Origin: Pseudomonas sp. GOM7
GTDB taxonomy: Bacteria; Pseudomonadota; Gammaproteobacteria; Pseudomonadales; Pseudomonadaceae
Length of the DNA stretch: 64,000 nt
NCBI RefSeq assembly: GCF_026723825.1
Contig: NZ_CP113519.1
Span: forward strand, 4,464,001-4,528,000
Direction: 5' to 3'
The notes under the pieces are model-generated. The model was not told where the DNA came from and did no database searches. It was given only the letters and a program-made list of their open reading frames with translations. Shown one piece after another: positions 33,208 to 41,795 of this stretch. Position 1 is the stretch's first letter; each line of letters starts with the position of its first letter. A program made the translations under genes and the position numbers.

Positions 33208-34551
33208 CTATCCCAGCGGCCAGGCCGCTACTATCCCCTCCAACGCCTGCTTGAGTTCGACCCGGCTGGCTGCCGCCGCGAGGCTGACACGCACCGCGTG
33301 CCCCGGATTGGCCTCCACCGCGAACACCTCGGCCGGTACCACTTCCACGCCATGCTGCCGGCAGGCCTCGGCCAAACCGGCCGGCGGCGTGCCATCGAGC
33401 CACAGATGCGGTGCCACCGCCCTGCCCTGCGGCATGCGCGGCCCGAGCACGCGCGCGGCCAGGCGCCAGCGCTGCTGCAGCTCGTCGATCTGCCAGGCCA
33501 GGCGCTGTTCGGCGATGCCGCTTTCGATCCACTCACAGGCCAGCGCCAGGCTCAGCGGCGTGACCGCCCAACGCGTGGCCTGGGCCTCGGGATCGATACG
33601 TTCGAGCAGCTCCGGCGCCCCCGCGATAAAACCCAGACGCAAGCCCGGCGCAACGCTCTTGGACAGACTGCTGATCAGCAGGCAGCGCTCCGGCGCCTGC
33701 ACGGCCAGCGGCGCCTCGTTGCCCAGTACGCCGTAGACGTCATCCTCGACGATCCACAGCCCGCGCCGCCGTGCCACCTCAGCAATGGCCGCGCGGCGTT
33801 CGGCATCCAGGCTGGCGCCCGTAGGGTTCTGCAGACAGGGTGTAAGCACCGCGACACGGGCTCCGGTGGCACGCGCCAGGCGGTCGAGGTCATCGGGCAG
33901 GATGCCGCGTGCGTCCATCGCCACGCCGTGCAACGGCAGGCGCAACTGACGCGCGGCGGCCTTGATTCCCGGCGCCGTGTAGCGCTCCACCAGAATCGGC
34001 TCGCCAGCTTCGCACAGCGCCAACAGCGCCGCCGACACCCCCTGCTGGGCACCGGCGCAGAGCAGCAGGCCGCCTGGTGCCAGCTCCAGTCCACGGCGGC
34101 GCAGCCAGGTGGCGCCGGCCAGATGCGCACGCTCGACCAGCGCTGCTGACGGGTAAGCCTGCAACGCCTCCAGTTCGCCCCGTTCAGCCAGCGCAGCAAG
34201 GCTGGCGGAAAGATCGTGGTTGTCCGGATCATGCACCGGCACGTTGGTGGACAGGTCGATGACCTCGCCCTGCGCGGCCGGTTGCTTGAGGCGAAACAGG
34301 CTCGCCTCACGGCTGCCGGCCAGCACGTAGGTGCCACGCCCGACCTCACCGGAAACCAGGTGCCGGCGCGCCGCCTCGCGATAGGCGAGCATCACCGTGC
34401 TCGGGTTGATGCCCAGCGTCCAGGCCAGGCGGCGCTGCGGCGGCAGGCGTTCGCCAGGCTTGAGTTCGCCACGGCCGATAGCGGCGGCGATGGCCTCGAC
34501 CAGTGCCAGGTAAGTGGGTAAGGAGCTGTCTTGCAGATCAGGAAGCCACAT
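33208..34551 (-). CDS. MocR-type GntR regulator with aminotransferase domain
   Basis: 447 aa. Residues ~5-70 are a GntR winged helix (LPTYLALVEAIAAAIGRGELKPGERLPPQRRLAWTLGINPSTVMLAYREA), followed by a fold-type I aminotransferase-like domain with the PLP lysine in SSLSKSVAPGLRLGF. MocR proteins use PLP or its adducts as effectors and usually control the divergent gene. Here that gene is a threonine-dehydratase-like PLP enzyme, so regulation of it is likely. ATG 34551 begins immediately before the HTH; the open frame extends upstream through the intergenic region. Two direct repeats in the gap are candidate binding sites. Confidence 0.88.
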   Translation of the reverse strand: MWLPDLQDSSLPTYLALVEAIAAAIGRGELKPGERLPPQRRLAWTLGINPSTVMLAYREAARRHLVSGEVGRGTYVLAGSREASLFRLKQPAAQGEVIDLSTNVPVHDPDNHDLSASLAALAERGELEALQAYPSAALVERAHLAGATWLRRRGLELAPGGLLLCAGAQQGVSAALLALCEAGEPILVERYTAPGIKAAARQLRLPLHGVAMDARGILPDDLDRLARATGARVAVLTPCLQNPTGASLDAERRAAIAEVARRRGLWIVEDDVYGVLGNEAPLAVQAPERCLLISSLSKSVAPGLRLGFIAGAPELLERIDPEAQATRWAVTPLSLALACEWIESGIAEQRLAWQIDELQQRWRLAARVLGPRMPQGRAVAPHLWLDGTPPAGLAEACRQHGVEVVPAEVFAVEANPGHAVRVSLAAAASRVELKQALEGIVAAWPLG

Positions 34552-34557
34552 TGCTTG

Positions 34558-34587
34558 CCATGCAATATAAAGATTTACCCATACAAT
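34558..34587. promoter_or_regulatory. Paired direct repeats in the MocR/dehydratase divergent promoter
   Basis: CCATGCAAT (34558-34566) and CCATACAAT (34579-34587) are direct repeats whose starts are exactly 21 bp apart, two helical turns. MocR regulators such as GabR and PdxR bind spaced direct repeats, so this pair is the obvious candidate operator. Confidence 0.55.
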
Positions 34588-34631
34588 GCGCCGCACTAGC
34601 ATCCGGGTCAACGCCACCCGGAGCACCCGCC

Positions 34632-35603
34632 ATGTTCGACCTCGCCCAACTGCGCCAGAGCGCCCAACTGGTTCACCGCCATATGGCCCCCACGCCACAG
34701 CTAAGTTGGCCGTTGCTGTGCGAGCGCACCGGTTGCGAGCTATGGGTCAAGCACGAGAACCACGCCCCGACTGCCGCCTTTAAGGTTCGCGGCGGGCTGG
34801 TCTATATCGACGCCCTGCTGCGCCGCGAGCCGCAGGTGCGTGGCCTGATCACCGCCACCCGTGGCAACCATGGCCAGAGCCTGGCATTGGCGGCACGCGC
34901 AGCCGGTCTGGCGATTCGCATTCTGGTGCCGCACGGCAACGCCCGCGAGAAGAACGCGGCAATGCGCGCGCTCGGTGCGGAGGTGATCGAACATGGCCGC
35001 GACTTCGACGAAGCCCGCGCCGAGGCCGCGCGCCTGGCCGAACGCGACGGCCTGCATTGGGTGCCGTCATTGCATGAGGATCTGGTGCGCGGCGTGGCCA
35101 CCTATGCCCTGGAGCTGCTGGAAGCCGTGCCCAATCTGCGCCGGGTCTATGTGCCCATCGGCCTCGGCTCGGGCATCTGCGCGATGATCCGCACCCGCGA
35201 CCTGCTCGGCCTCGACACCGAGATCGTTGGCGTGGTCGCCAGCGGCGCCGATGCCTATGCACGCAGCTTCGAGCAAGGTCGCCTAGTGCAGACCGAACGC
35301 GCCGAGACCCTGGCCGACGGCATGGCCTGCCGCCAGCCGCAACAACTGACGCTGGACATGCTCCGCGCCGGCGCCGCACGCATCGTGCGAGTCGATGATG
35401 AGGAAATTCGCGCCGCCATCCGCGCCTACCACGAAGACACCCACAACCTCGCCGAAGGTGCCGGCGCTGCCGCCCTCGCCGCCATGATGCAGGAGCGCGA
35501 AGCCAACGCCGGCCAGCGCGTGGCCGTGGTGCTCAGCGGCGCCAATATCGACCGCCAGGCCCTGGCCGAACTGCTGCGCGACGAAACCCCGGCAGCAGCC
35601 TGA
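34632..35603 (+). CDS. Threonine dehydratase-like PLP enzyme (serine/threonine/hydroxyaspartate ammonia-lyase)
   Basis: 323 aa, fold-type II PLP enzyme without an ACT regulatory domain. The Schiff-base lysine is in PTAAFKVRGGLVYID; TATRGNHGQSLALAA binds the substrate carboxylate and YVPIGLGSGI the cofactor phosphate. It should deaminate a beta-hydroxy amino acid to a 2-oxo acid. The short, non-regulated form fits catabolic rather than biosynthetic threonine dehydratase. ATG 34632 is used with GGAG upstream. The divergent MocR gene probably controls it. Confidence 0.85.
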   Translation: MFDLAQLRQSAQLVHRHMAPTPQLSWPLLCERTGCELWVKHENHAPTAAFKVRGGLVYIDALLRREPQVRGLITATRGNHGQSLALAARAAGLAIRILVPHGNAREKNAAMRALGAEVIEHGRDFDEARAEAARLAERDGLHWVPSLHEDLVRGVATYALELLEAVPNLRRVYVPIGLGSGICAMIRTRDLLGLDTEIVGVVASGADAYARSFEQGRLVQTERAETLADGMACRQPQQLTLDMLRAGAARIVRVDDEEIRAAIRAYHEDTHNLAEGAGAAALAAMMQEREANAGQRVAVVLSGANIDRQALAELLRDETPAAA

Positions 35604-35631
35604 GCTACGCCTACCAGCGGTGGCTGAATGT

Positions 35632-35652
35632 GTAGGGTGCGCTGTGCGCACC
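35632..35652. repeat. Single arm of the GTAGGGTGCGC dispersed repeat
   Basis: The 21-nt segment matches the right arm at 30855-30875 with two to three differences. No partner arm is seen here. It lies 29 nt beyond the dehydratase stop. Confidence 0.6.
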
Positions 35653-35707
35653 ACTGGCAAACAGCAACCTGCTGACCCCGTTCAAGCCTTCACCACTGGA
35701 TTGCCCA

Positions 35708-37180
35708 TCAGCGGAACGGCGGCTCGTCGAAGCTGCGCAGCTTGCGCGAATGCAACGAATTGAGCTGGCTGCGCATCAGCTCCAGCGCGGCGATGCCGAT
35801 ATGCAGGTGCTGGGTCACCGCGCGCTCGTAGAAGGCGCCGGCCGCGCCGGGCAGCTTGATCTCGCTGTGCAGGGGTTTGTCCGACACGCACAGCAGCGTG
35901 CCGTAGGGCACCCGCAGGCGATAGCCCTGGGCGGCGATGGTGCCGCTCTCCATGTCCACCGCCACCGCCCGCGACAGGTTGATCAATGGCCGTTCCTGCG
36001 CCCAGCGCAGTTCCCAGTTGCGGTCGTCGTAGGTCAGCACGGTGCCGGTACGCAGGCGCTTCTTCAGATCGTCGCCCTGTTCGCCGGTGACCAGCTTGGC
36101 GGCCTCCTGCAACGCCTGCTGCACCTCGGCCAGCGCCGGCAGCGGGATATTCGGCGGCAGCACGCGGTCGAGAATGCCATCGCGGCGCATATAGGCGTGG
36201 GCCAGCACGTAGTCACCGATGGTCTGCGACTGACGCAGGCCGCCGCAGTGGCCGATCATCAGCCAGCAGTGCGGGCGCAGCACGGCCAGGTGGTCGGTGA
36301 TGTTCTTGGCGTTGGACGGGCCAACGCCGATATTGACCAGGGTGATGCCGTGGCCGTCGGCGGCCTGCAGGTGATAGGCCGGCATCTGGTAACGATGCCA
36401 GACCACGTTCTCGATGATCGCCTGCATCTCGCCTTCGGCCATGCCGCGCTCGACCACCACGTTGCCCGGTAGCACCATGCGGGTGAAACGCGAGTCGCCC
36501 TGCAGCATGTCCAGGCCATGGCGGATGAACTGGTCGACGTAGCGGTGGTAGTTGGTCAGCAGAATCCACGGCTGCACATGACGCCAGTCGCTGCCGGTGT
36601 AGTGCTGGATGCGCTTGAGCGAGAAGTCGGTGCGTGCCGCGTCGAACAGCGCCAGCGGCAGCGGGTCGATGTTCTCCCAGTCGTACAGGCCATCGGCGGT
36701 GCCGTCGGTGGCAGCAGACAGATCGGTGCTGGGGAATACCCGCGCCAGTTCGGCGGCGGTCACGCCACTGCCGGCCAGCTCGTCACCGCCCTCCACTACG
36801 TAGGGATAGGGGATATTCTGCTGGCTGCGGCCGACCTCGACGCGCAGGGTGAAGTCGTTCATCAGCGGGCGCAGTTGCTCCAGCAGGTATTTGCGGAAGG
36901 CCGCCGGCTGGGTCACGGTGATGGCGTAGATGCCCGGCACCTGAATCTTGGCATAGGCGCGCACGGTGGTCGGCACCTCGCCCTGACACAGGTAGGCCAG
37001 GCGCAATTCGGGATAACGGAACAGGCAGTGCTCGTCGGCATCCGGGCGCACGCGCGCCTTGAGATAGCGCTTGAGGGCCTGGCTCAGAGCGCCGGTAGCT
37101 TCCTCATACAACGCGGCCAGGCGGTCGACCGCCTCTTCGGGGGTGTGAACAACGACGAAATCATCGGAACAGACTTTCAC
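35708..37180 (-). CDS. amn: AMP nucleosidase
   Basis: 490 aa, the normal length of Amn. The N-terminal regulatory half includes FRYPELRLAYLC and the long helical region; the C-terminal nucleoside-phosphorylase-like domain has VNIGVGPSNAKNITDHLAVLRPHCWLMIGHCGGLR, DYVLAHAYMRRDG and the catalytic VDMESGTIAAQGYR. It hydrolyses AMP to adenine and ribose 5-phosphate and helps set the cellular AMP level. The start is GTG 37180 with AGGAA upstream. In PAO1, as I recall, amn also stands just before the acyl-CoA dehydrogenase/TetR/ladS block. Confidence 0.95.
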   Translation of the reverse strand: MKVCSDDFVVVHTPEEAVDRLAALYEEATGALSQALKRYLKARVRPDADEHCLFRYPELRLAYLCQGEVPTTVRAYAKIQVPGIYAITVTQPAAFRKYLLEQLRPLMNDFTLRVEVGRSQQNIPYPYVVEGGDELAGSGVTAAELARVFPSTDLSAATDGTADGLYDWENIDPLPLALFDAARTDFSLKRIQHYTGSDWRHVQPWILLTNYHRYVDQFIRHGLDMLQGDSRFTRMVLPGNVVVERGMAEGEMQAIIENVVWHRYQMPAYHLQAADGHGITLVNIGVGPSNAKNITDHLAVLRPHCWLMIGHCGGLRQSQTIGDYVLAHAYMRRDGILDRVLPPNIPLPALAEVQQALQEAAKLVTGEQGDDLKKRLRTGTVLTYDDRNWELRWAQERPLINLSRAVAVDMESGTIAAQGYRLRVPYGTLLCVSDKPLHSEIKLPGAAGAFYERAVTQHLHIGIAALELMRSQLNSLHSRKLRSFDEPPFR

Positions 37181-37280
37181 GTGGGCGTATTCCTGACTGA
37201 ACGAACGCCCCTATCTTGCCTGCAACCTCGCGGCAAAACATAGCGCGGCGACCGAAGAATTCGGCCGCCGCGCCCCCTCA

Positions 37281-37964
37281 TCAGGCCGCCGCCTGATGCA
37301 AACGCACGTTGAACAGCGGCCCCTGGCTGAAACGCGCCAGCGCCTTGGCCCCGGCCAGCACACCCAGGTCGATCAATGGCTCGACCAGGATCACGCTCAT
37401 ATAGGCCAGGCCGAAGCTGCCCACGGCTGCCAGGTTGTCGCTGGTGAAGCCGTGGCCGTAGAAGGCCCAGAAGCCGACCCAGGCGACGATGCCACCCTGA
37501 TAGGCAGTCGACAGTGCCAGCGCCTGCTTGTAGGAAAGGTCGACATAGGCGGTGCCTGGCGCAACGATGCGCTTGGCCAGCACGCTGATGGCCCACAGCG
37601 GCACCAGCAGGGTGGTGACATTCATGCCGTACTGCGGCAGATCGAACGGGGCGAACAGCAGGCCCTGCAACAGCAGCCCAGCGGCCAGGCCTATGGCGGT
37701 GGCACCCGCACCGAACAGCAACAGCAGGGTGGAGCCGAGGATCAGGTGCACCTCGGAAACGCCCACGGGATGGTGCGGCAACACCTCGAAGAAGCAGAAC
37801 ACCAACGCGGTGGTCAGCAGGCTGCGCAGGGCCAGGGCAGCCGCCCCGCCATTGTCGCGAATGGCATCGCGCGCCAGTTTGGCCGTCAGGCCGAAAGCGC
37901 CGACTGCCGTTGCGTAACTGAGGAAGATCTTGGCGCCTTCGACGACGCCCGGTTCGATATGCAT
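37281..37964 (-). CDS. cbiM: CbiM-type energy-coupling factor permease (cobalt transport)
   Basis: 227 aa with about six membrane helices. The extreme N-terminus MHIEPGVVEGAKIFLSY carries the short MHI start whose His binds the metal in CbiM proteins, and VSEVHLILGSTLLLLFGAGATAIGLAAGLLLQ is the family core. CbiM is the substrate-specificity subunit of ECF cobalt transporters. No CbiN, CbiQ or CbiO partner is adjacent. ATG 37964 is preceded by AAGGAA. The 5' leader holds a cobalamin riboswitch, so expression should fall when B12 is plentiful, which supports cobalt or cobinamide uptake as the role. Confidence 0.88.
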   Translation of the reverse strand: MHIEPGVVEGAKIFLSYATAVGAFGLTAKLARDAIRDNGGAAALALRSLLTTALVFCFFEVLPHHPVGVSEVHLILGSTLLLLFGAGATAIGLAAGLLLQGLLFAPFDLPQYGMNVTTLLVPLWAISVLAKRIVAPGTAYVDLSYKQALALSTAYQGGIVAWVGFWAFYGHGFTSDNLAAVGSFGLAYMSVILVEPLIDLGVLAGAKALARFSQGPLFNVRLHQAAA

Positions 37965-38011
37965 GCAAGTTCCTTGGCCGCGCCCACCGCGCGACGAGTT
38001 GGAGGATCGAT

Positions 38012-38190
38012 GGGTTCGATGGCAGGTCTCCTGGCTCACGGCTTGGTACTCCGCCCGCCTTCCCGACCGCAGTCAGTGGCATGAAGGGCATCGTTCGCCG
38101 TTTACAGTTGCGGGGGCAGCCAGGGCATTGGCGAGATTCGCCGCACCCTGTTCCCTTTTCATCCACACGCGCCGGGGCACGGAGGAACCA
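38012..38190 (-). ncRNA. Cobalamin (adenosylcobalamin) riboswitch upstream of cbiM
   Basis: Read on the minus strand this leader has the expected order: P1 strand GGTTC, then GGATGAAAAGGGAA, GGGTGCGG, the core GCCCCCGCAACTGTAA, TGCCACTG, GGTCGGGAAGGCGGG and the closing B12 box AGCCAGGAGACCTGCC (38021-38036), ending with GAACC that pairs with the start. It ends about 50 nt before the cbiM ATG, so control by hiding the ribosome binding site or by termination is likely. The remaining gap 38191-38530 shows no gene and would hold the promoters of this transcript and of the carbonic anhydrase. Confidence 0.92.
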
Positions 38191-38530
38191 TCGCTGGCAA
38201 CCTTACTCCGCAGCTTGGGCAAAAGACAGTACTCGCGTTCAAGGCACCGCCCACCTCAGCCCTGTGCGATGTGCTTCTTCGGCAATCCGAGCTTTCCCCC
38301 ATACGCCTGCTAGCTACGCGAGGCTCCGAGATGCTCCCGTTGCCAAAACGCCTAGCACCTGAACGGATACTGTCTTGAACGCAGCCGAAGCTGCCGCGGA
38401 TAAGCGCTGCGTCACACCACGCCCATGCGGATGTAACTTTTTATTACAAGCCATGCGTAGTATTTCCGAACTCGCACCGGCTACGGGCCACGCGGGCCTT
38501 TAGAACCCTCATCCAGTAACGAGAGCGCAC

Positions 38531-39274
38531 ATGAAGAAGACCCTGATCGTTGCGTTAACAGCTCTGTTCACAACCGGCGCCATGGCAACCGAACAGCAAC
38601 CGCACTGGAGCTACAAAGGCAAGGAAGGCCCCGAACACTGGGCACAATTGGATCCAGGCTACGAAACCTGCGCGCTCGGCCATGCGCAATCGCCGATCGA
38701 CATCAGCCATGCAACCCGCGCATCGCTGCCTCGCATTGCCTTCGACTACCAGGCCAGCCCAGCCGAAGTGGTGAATAATGGTCACACCGTGCAGGTGAAT
38801 CTGAGCAATGCTGGCGGCATCGAGATCGACGGCAAACCCTACCGCCTGGTGCAATTTCATTTCCACACCCCCAGCGAAGAGCACATCGCAGGCAAGGGCT
38901 TCCCGATGGTGGCGCACTTCGTTCACCAGTCTACCGATGGTCATTTGGCGGTCGTGGCTGTGCTGTTCAAGGAAGGGGCGAAAAACCAGGCACTGGACTC
39001 AGTGTTCAAGGCCATGCCGGACAAGGCAGGGGAAAAAGTCGAGTTGGCAAGCAACTTCGCGCCACAAACCGTACTCCCGCAGCAACAGGGCTACTACGCC
39101 TTCGCCGGCTCGCTGACCACCCCGCCATGCAGTGAAGACGTGCAATGGCGCGTACTTAAACAGCCAGTCGAGCTGTCCCACGAACAACTGGCGCAGTTCC
39201 AGCACCTGTACGCGAAGAACGCCCGCCCGATCCAGGCGCTCAATGGGCGAGCCGTCCTGGAGAGCGAAGACTGA
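38531..39274 (+). CDS. cah: Alpha-class carbonic anhydrase, periplasmic
   Basis: 247 aa. A signal peptide (residues ~1-19, cleaved after GAMA) directs export. The mature enzyme shows QSPIDI, the zinc His pair in FHFHTPSEEH and the third His in AHFVHQS, and the SLTTPPCSEDVQW segment with the conserved Thr near the active site. It interconverts CO2 and bicarbonate in the periplasm. The strong GAGAG site precedes ATG 38531, and a hairpin follows the stop. Confidence 0.93.
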   Translation: MKKTLIVALTALFTTGAMATEQQPHWSYKGKEGPEHWAQLDPGYETCALGHAQSPIDISHATRASLPRIAFDYQASPAEVVNNGHTVQVNLSNAGGIEIDGKPYRLVQFHFHTPSEEHIAGKGFPMVAHFVHQSTDGHLAVVAVLFKEGAKNQALDSVFKAMPDKAGEKVELASNFAPQTVLPQQQGYYAFAGSLTTPPCSEDVQWRVLKQPVELSHEQLAQFQHLYAKNARPIQALNGRAVLESED

Positions 39275-39282
39275 AACGCTCT

Positions 39283-39310
39283 GATGCACCGGCTGAATGA
39301 CCGGTGCATC
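39283..39310 (+). terminator. Hairpin after the carbonic anhydrase gene
   Basis: A perfect 10-bp inverted repeat (39283-39292 with 39301-39310) with an 8-nt loop, nine bases past the stop codon. No T-run follows, so its strength is uncertain. Confidence 0.55.
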
Positions 39311-39333
39311 GCATCATCGCGGACTTGACCTGA

Positions 39334-39423
39334 GCCCCTGGCTACTTCGGCGTGAGAAACACGCCTCCACGCTCCGGGTTGAGCATTACCTGATTGGTTC
39401 AACCTCGCTCACGCGGGGAACAC
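39334..39423 (-). CRISPR. Vestigial one-spacer CRISPR unit resembling type I-E
   Basis: The 29 nt at 39395-39423, read on the minus strand, begin GTGTTCCCCGCG and end TTGAACCA, close to type I-E repeats (GTGTTCCCC...GGGGATGAACCG), with the internal stem kept by G-T pairing. Exactly 32 nt further (39363-39394, the I-E spacer length) a second unit at 39334-39362 keeps only the first part, GTGTTTCTCACG, and is degenerate afterwards, as terminal repeats often are. The A/T-rich stretch 39424-39490 is in the right place for a leader. No cas genes are in the window. Confidence 0.5.
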
Positions 39424-39507
39424 ACTTAGCGTAATCAACTGTTCCGAAAGGGAAAAATCAGCCGCTAAAAATCTACCAACTTTTCCCTGTTAAAGAGCGC
39501 TCCGGCA

Positions 39508-41157
39508 TCAAAGCAGATGCGGCGTGCTACGCGCCAGCAGCGCCTCGACATCGACACCACGCGGCAAGGTGCCGTAGACACGGCCACGGCCTTCCAGGCG
39601 GCTGGCGATAAAGGCATCGCTCACCACGCTGTTGCCGGCCTCCAGCAGCAGTTTGGCCTGCAATGCCACAGCCATGTCTTCGGTGAGCTGGCGGGCGCGA
39701 TACTGGATGTCGGCGGTGTCGGCGAAGTCGGCTTTCAGGCGCTGGATATGGGCCTTGAGGCGGGCATCGCCATGACCGTCGCCCAGTTCGGCGAACAAGG
39801 CATCGAGCACGCCGGGCTCCTTGGACAGCGCACGCAGCACGTCCAGGCATTGCACGTTACCCGAGCCTTCCCAGATGGAGTTGACCGGCGCCTCGCGGTA
39901 CAGGCGCGGCATGATGGTTTCCTCGACGTAACCGGCGCCGCCCATGCATTCGCTGGCTTCATAGATCATTTCCGGCGCGCGCTTGCAGATCCAGTACTTG
40001 CCCACGGCGGTGACCAGGCGGGCGAACTTGTCTTCCTGTTCGTCATGCAGGTGATCGAGCGCGCGGCCCATGCGCATGCACAGCGCCAGCGCGGCTTCGC
40101 TTTCCAGCGCCAGGTCAGCGAGCACGTTCTGCATCAGCGGCTGGTCGGCCAGCCGCTTGCCGCCCACCTGGCGGTGTGCGCAGTGGTGCGCGGCCTGGGT
40201 CAACGCCTGGCGCATCAGGCCACTGGAGCCAACCATGCAGTCAAAGCGGGTCATGGCCACCATTTCGATGATGGTGGGTACGCCACGCCCTTCCTCGCCG
40301 AGCATCCAGGCGAATGCACCGCGATATTCCACTTCGCTGGAGGCATTGGCCCAGTTGCCCAGCTTGTTCTTCAGACGCTGGATGTAGAAGGCGTTGCGCG
40401 TGCCGTCCGGGCGGTGACGCGGCAGCAGGAAGCAGGAGAGGCCCTTGTCGGTGTAGGCCAGGGTGAGGAAGGCATCGCACATCGGCGCCGAGCAGAACCA
40501 TTTGTGCCCGACCAGTTCGTAGCCCTGCCCCGGCCCACCGATGCCGATGGGATAGGCGCGGGTGGTGTTGGCGCGCACGTCGGTGCCGCCCTGTTTCTCG
40601 GTCATGGCCATACCGATGGTGACCCCGGCTTTCTGCTCCATCGGCAGGTTACGCGGGTCGTACTCGGTGGCCAGGATCTTCGGCAGCCACTGCTCAGCCA
40701 CGTTGGGCTGCAGGCGGATGGCCGGCACGGCGGCGAAGGTCATGGTCAGCGGGCAGCCACTGGCCGCCTCGGCCTGGCTGTGCATGTAGGTGAGGCCGGC
40801 GCGTACGACATGGGCGCCAGCACGCGGGTCGATCCAGGGCAGCGAAGGCAGGCCATGCTCGATGGCCGTGCGCATCAGTTCGTGATAGGCCGGGTGGAAT
40901 TCCACCAGGTCGATGCGGTTGCCGTAGCGATCATGGCTCTTGAACTGCGGCTTGTTTTCGTTGGCGAGAAAGCCTGCCTGCATCAGGGAACCACCGGCGA
41001 GGGCGCCATAGGCAACAAGGCGCTCGTCCGCCCAGGCGCCGCCATAGCGGCGCACCCACTCCTGCAGCGGCAGGTCGAGGCGATAGAGATTGGCACCATC
41101 CAGGCTAGGCACCTGGTTGAACACCTCGTGGGTTTCGGCGAGCAGGCTGGGTTTCAT
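39508..41157 (-). CDS. Acyl-CoA dehydrogenase family protein, AidB-like
   Basis: 549 aa, longer than ordinary acyl-CoA dehydrogenases and matching the AidB subgroup. The FAD-binding segments GMAMTEKQGGTDVRANTT and GHKWFCSAPMCDAFL are present, as is the C-terminal MIYEASECMGGAGYVEETIMPRLYREAPVNSIWEGSGNVQCLDVLRA, which is AidB/ACAD-typical. AidB of E. coli is a DNA-binding flavoprotein of the adaptive response to alkylation with weak isovaleryl-CoA dehydrogenase activity. Whether this member protects DNA or oxidises an acyl-CoA is open. Its start overlaps the stop of the preceding TetR gene by four bases (ATGA), so both are one operon. Confidence 0.88.
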   Translation of the reverse strand: MKPSLLAETHEVFNQVPSLDGANLYRLDLPLQEWVRRYGGAWADERLVAYGALAGGSLMQAGFLANENKPQFKSHDRYGNRIDLVEFHPAYHELMRTAIEHGLPSLPWIDPRAGAHVVRAGLTYMHSQAEAASGCPLTMTFAAVPAIRLQPNVAEQWLPKILATEYDPRNLPMEQKAGVTIGMAMTEKQGGTDVRANTTRAYPIGIGGPGQGYELVGHKWFCSAPMCDAFLTLAYTDKGLSCFLLPRHRPDGTRNAFYIQRLKNKLGNWANASSEVEYRGAFAWMLGEEGRGVPTIIEMVAMTRFDCMVGSSGLMRQALTQAAHHCAHRQVGGKRLADQPLMQNVLADLALESEAALALCMRMGRALDHLHDEQEDKFARLVTAVGKYWICKRAPEMIYEASECMGGAGYVEETIMPRLYREAPVNSIWEGSGNVQCLDVLRALSKEPGVLDALFAELGDGHGDARLKAHIQRLKADFADTADIQYRARQLTEDMAVALQAKLLLEAGNSVVSDAFIASRLEGRGRVYGTLPRGVDVEALLARSTPHLL

Positions 41158-41795
41158 CGCATGGTCTCCTTGGCGCCAACGGCGCGCAGGCAGAAGGTGG
41201 CAAGGCTGGCGCTGACCTGGGCCAGTTCCAGGGTGGGATATCCGGCTTCACGGGCAGCGCGCGCCGGCGGGGAAAGCGGCCCGACCAACGCCTCGGCGAT
41301 GGCGCCGACCAGGCAGGCCGCCACCAGGCCGATCTGCTCGACCTGAAACTCGCCGCTGCGCGCACCTTCCTCGAGCAGGTCGATGAACAGTTCGGCGTAG
41401 GCCTCACGGTAGAGCAGGCGTTGCTCGTCGACCTGGGTATCCACCGGCTCGGCGATCAGCGCGAAGGCCAGGCGCCGGCTATGCCAGGCGCGGGCGGCGA
41501 ATTTTTCCAGGCCCAGGCACAAGCGCTGAGCGGCACTCCCTGGCCCGCGTAGATCCGCGGCCAGGGCATCCACCTCACGCTGACTGGCCACGGCAAAGAC
41601 CTCGGCAGCCAGTTCGCCCTTGCTGCGAAAGTGCCGGTACAGGCTGCCGGTGGCGATGCCAACGTCCTCGGCCAGGGCCTGCATGGTCAGGGCGGCGAAA
41701 CCGCCTTCCGCCACCCGCAGCAGGGCGCAGTCGAGTATGCGCGCGCGCAGGGCTTGGTCACGGTCGAGTTGAGCTTCGCTGAGGCGGTAGGCCAT
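41154..41795 (-). CDS. TetR family regulator of the acyl-CoA dehydrogenase operon
   Basis: 213 aa. The N-terminal HTH is RILDCALLRVAEGGFAALTMQALAEDVGIATGSLYRHFRSKGELAAEVF (residues ~20-68); the rest is a variable helical effector domain. It is translationally coupled to the downstream AidB-like gene, and its own start codon abuts a large two-layer inverted repeat, so autoregulated control of both genes is likely. The ligand may be an acyl-CoA or fatty acid (inference from the partner gene). Confidence 0.9.
   Translation of the reverse strand: MAYRLSEAQLDRDQALRARILDCALLRVAEGGFAALTMQALAEDVGIATGSLYRHFRSKGELAAEVFAVASQREVDALAADLRGPGSAAQRLCLGLEKFAARAWHSRRLAFALIAEPVDTQVDEQRLLYREAYAELFIDLLEEGARSGEFQVEQIGLVAACLVGAIAEALVGPLSPPARAAREAGYPTLELAQVSASLATFCLRAVGAKETMR

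Noticed and set aside
39517..41346. 609-codon plus-strand open frame opposite the acyl-CoA dehydrogenase gene
   Set aside because: Translation is His/Gln/Gly-rich with no fold; the minus strand encodes a clear AidB-like protein.
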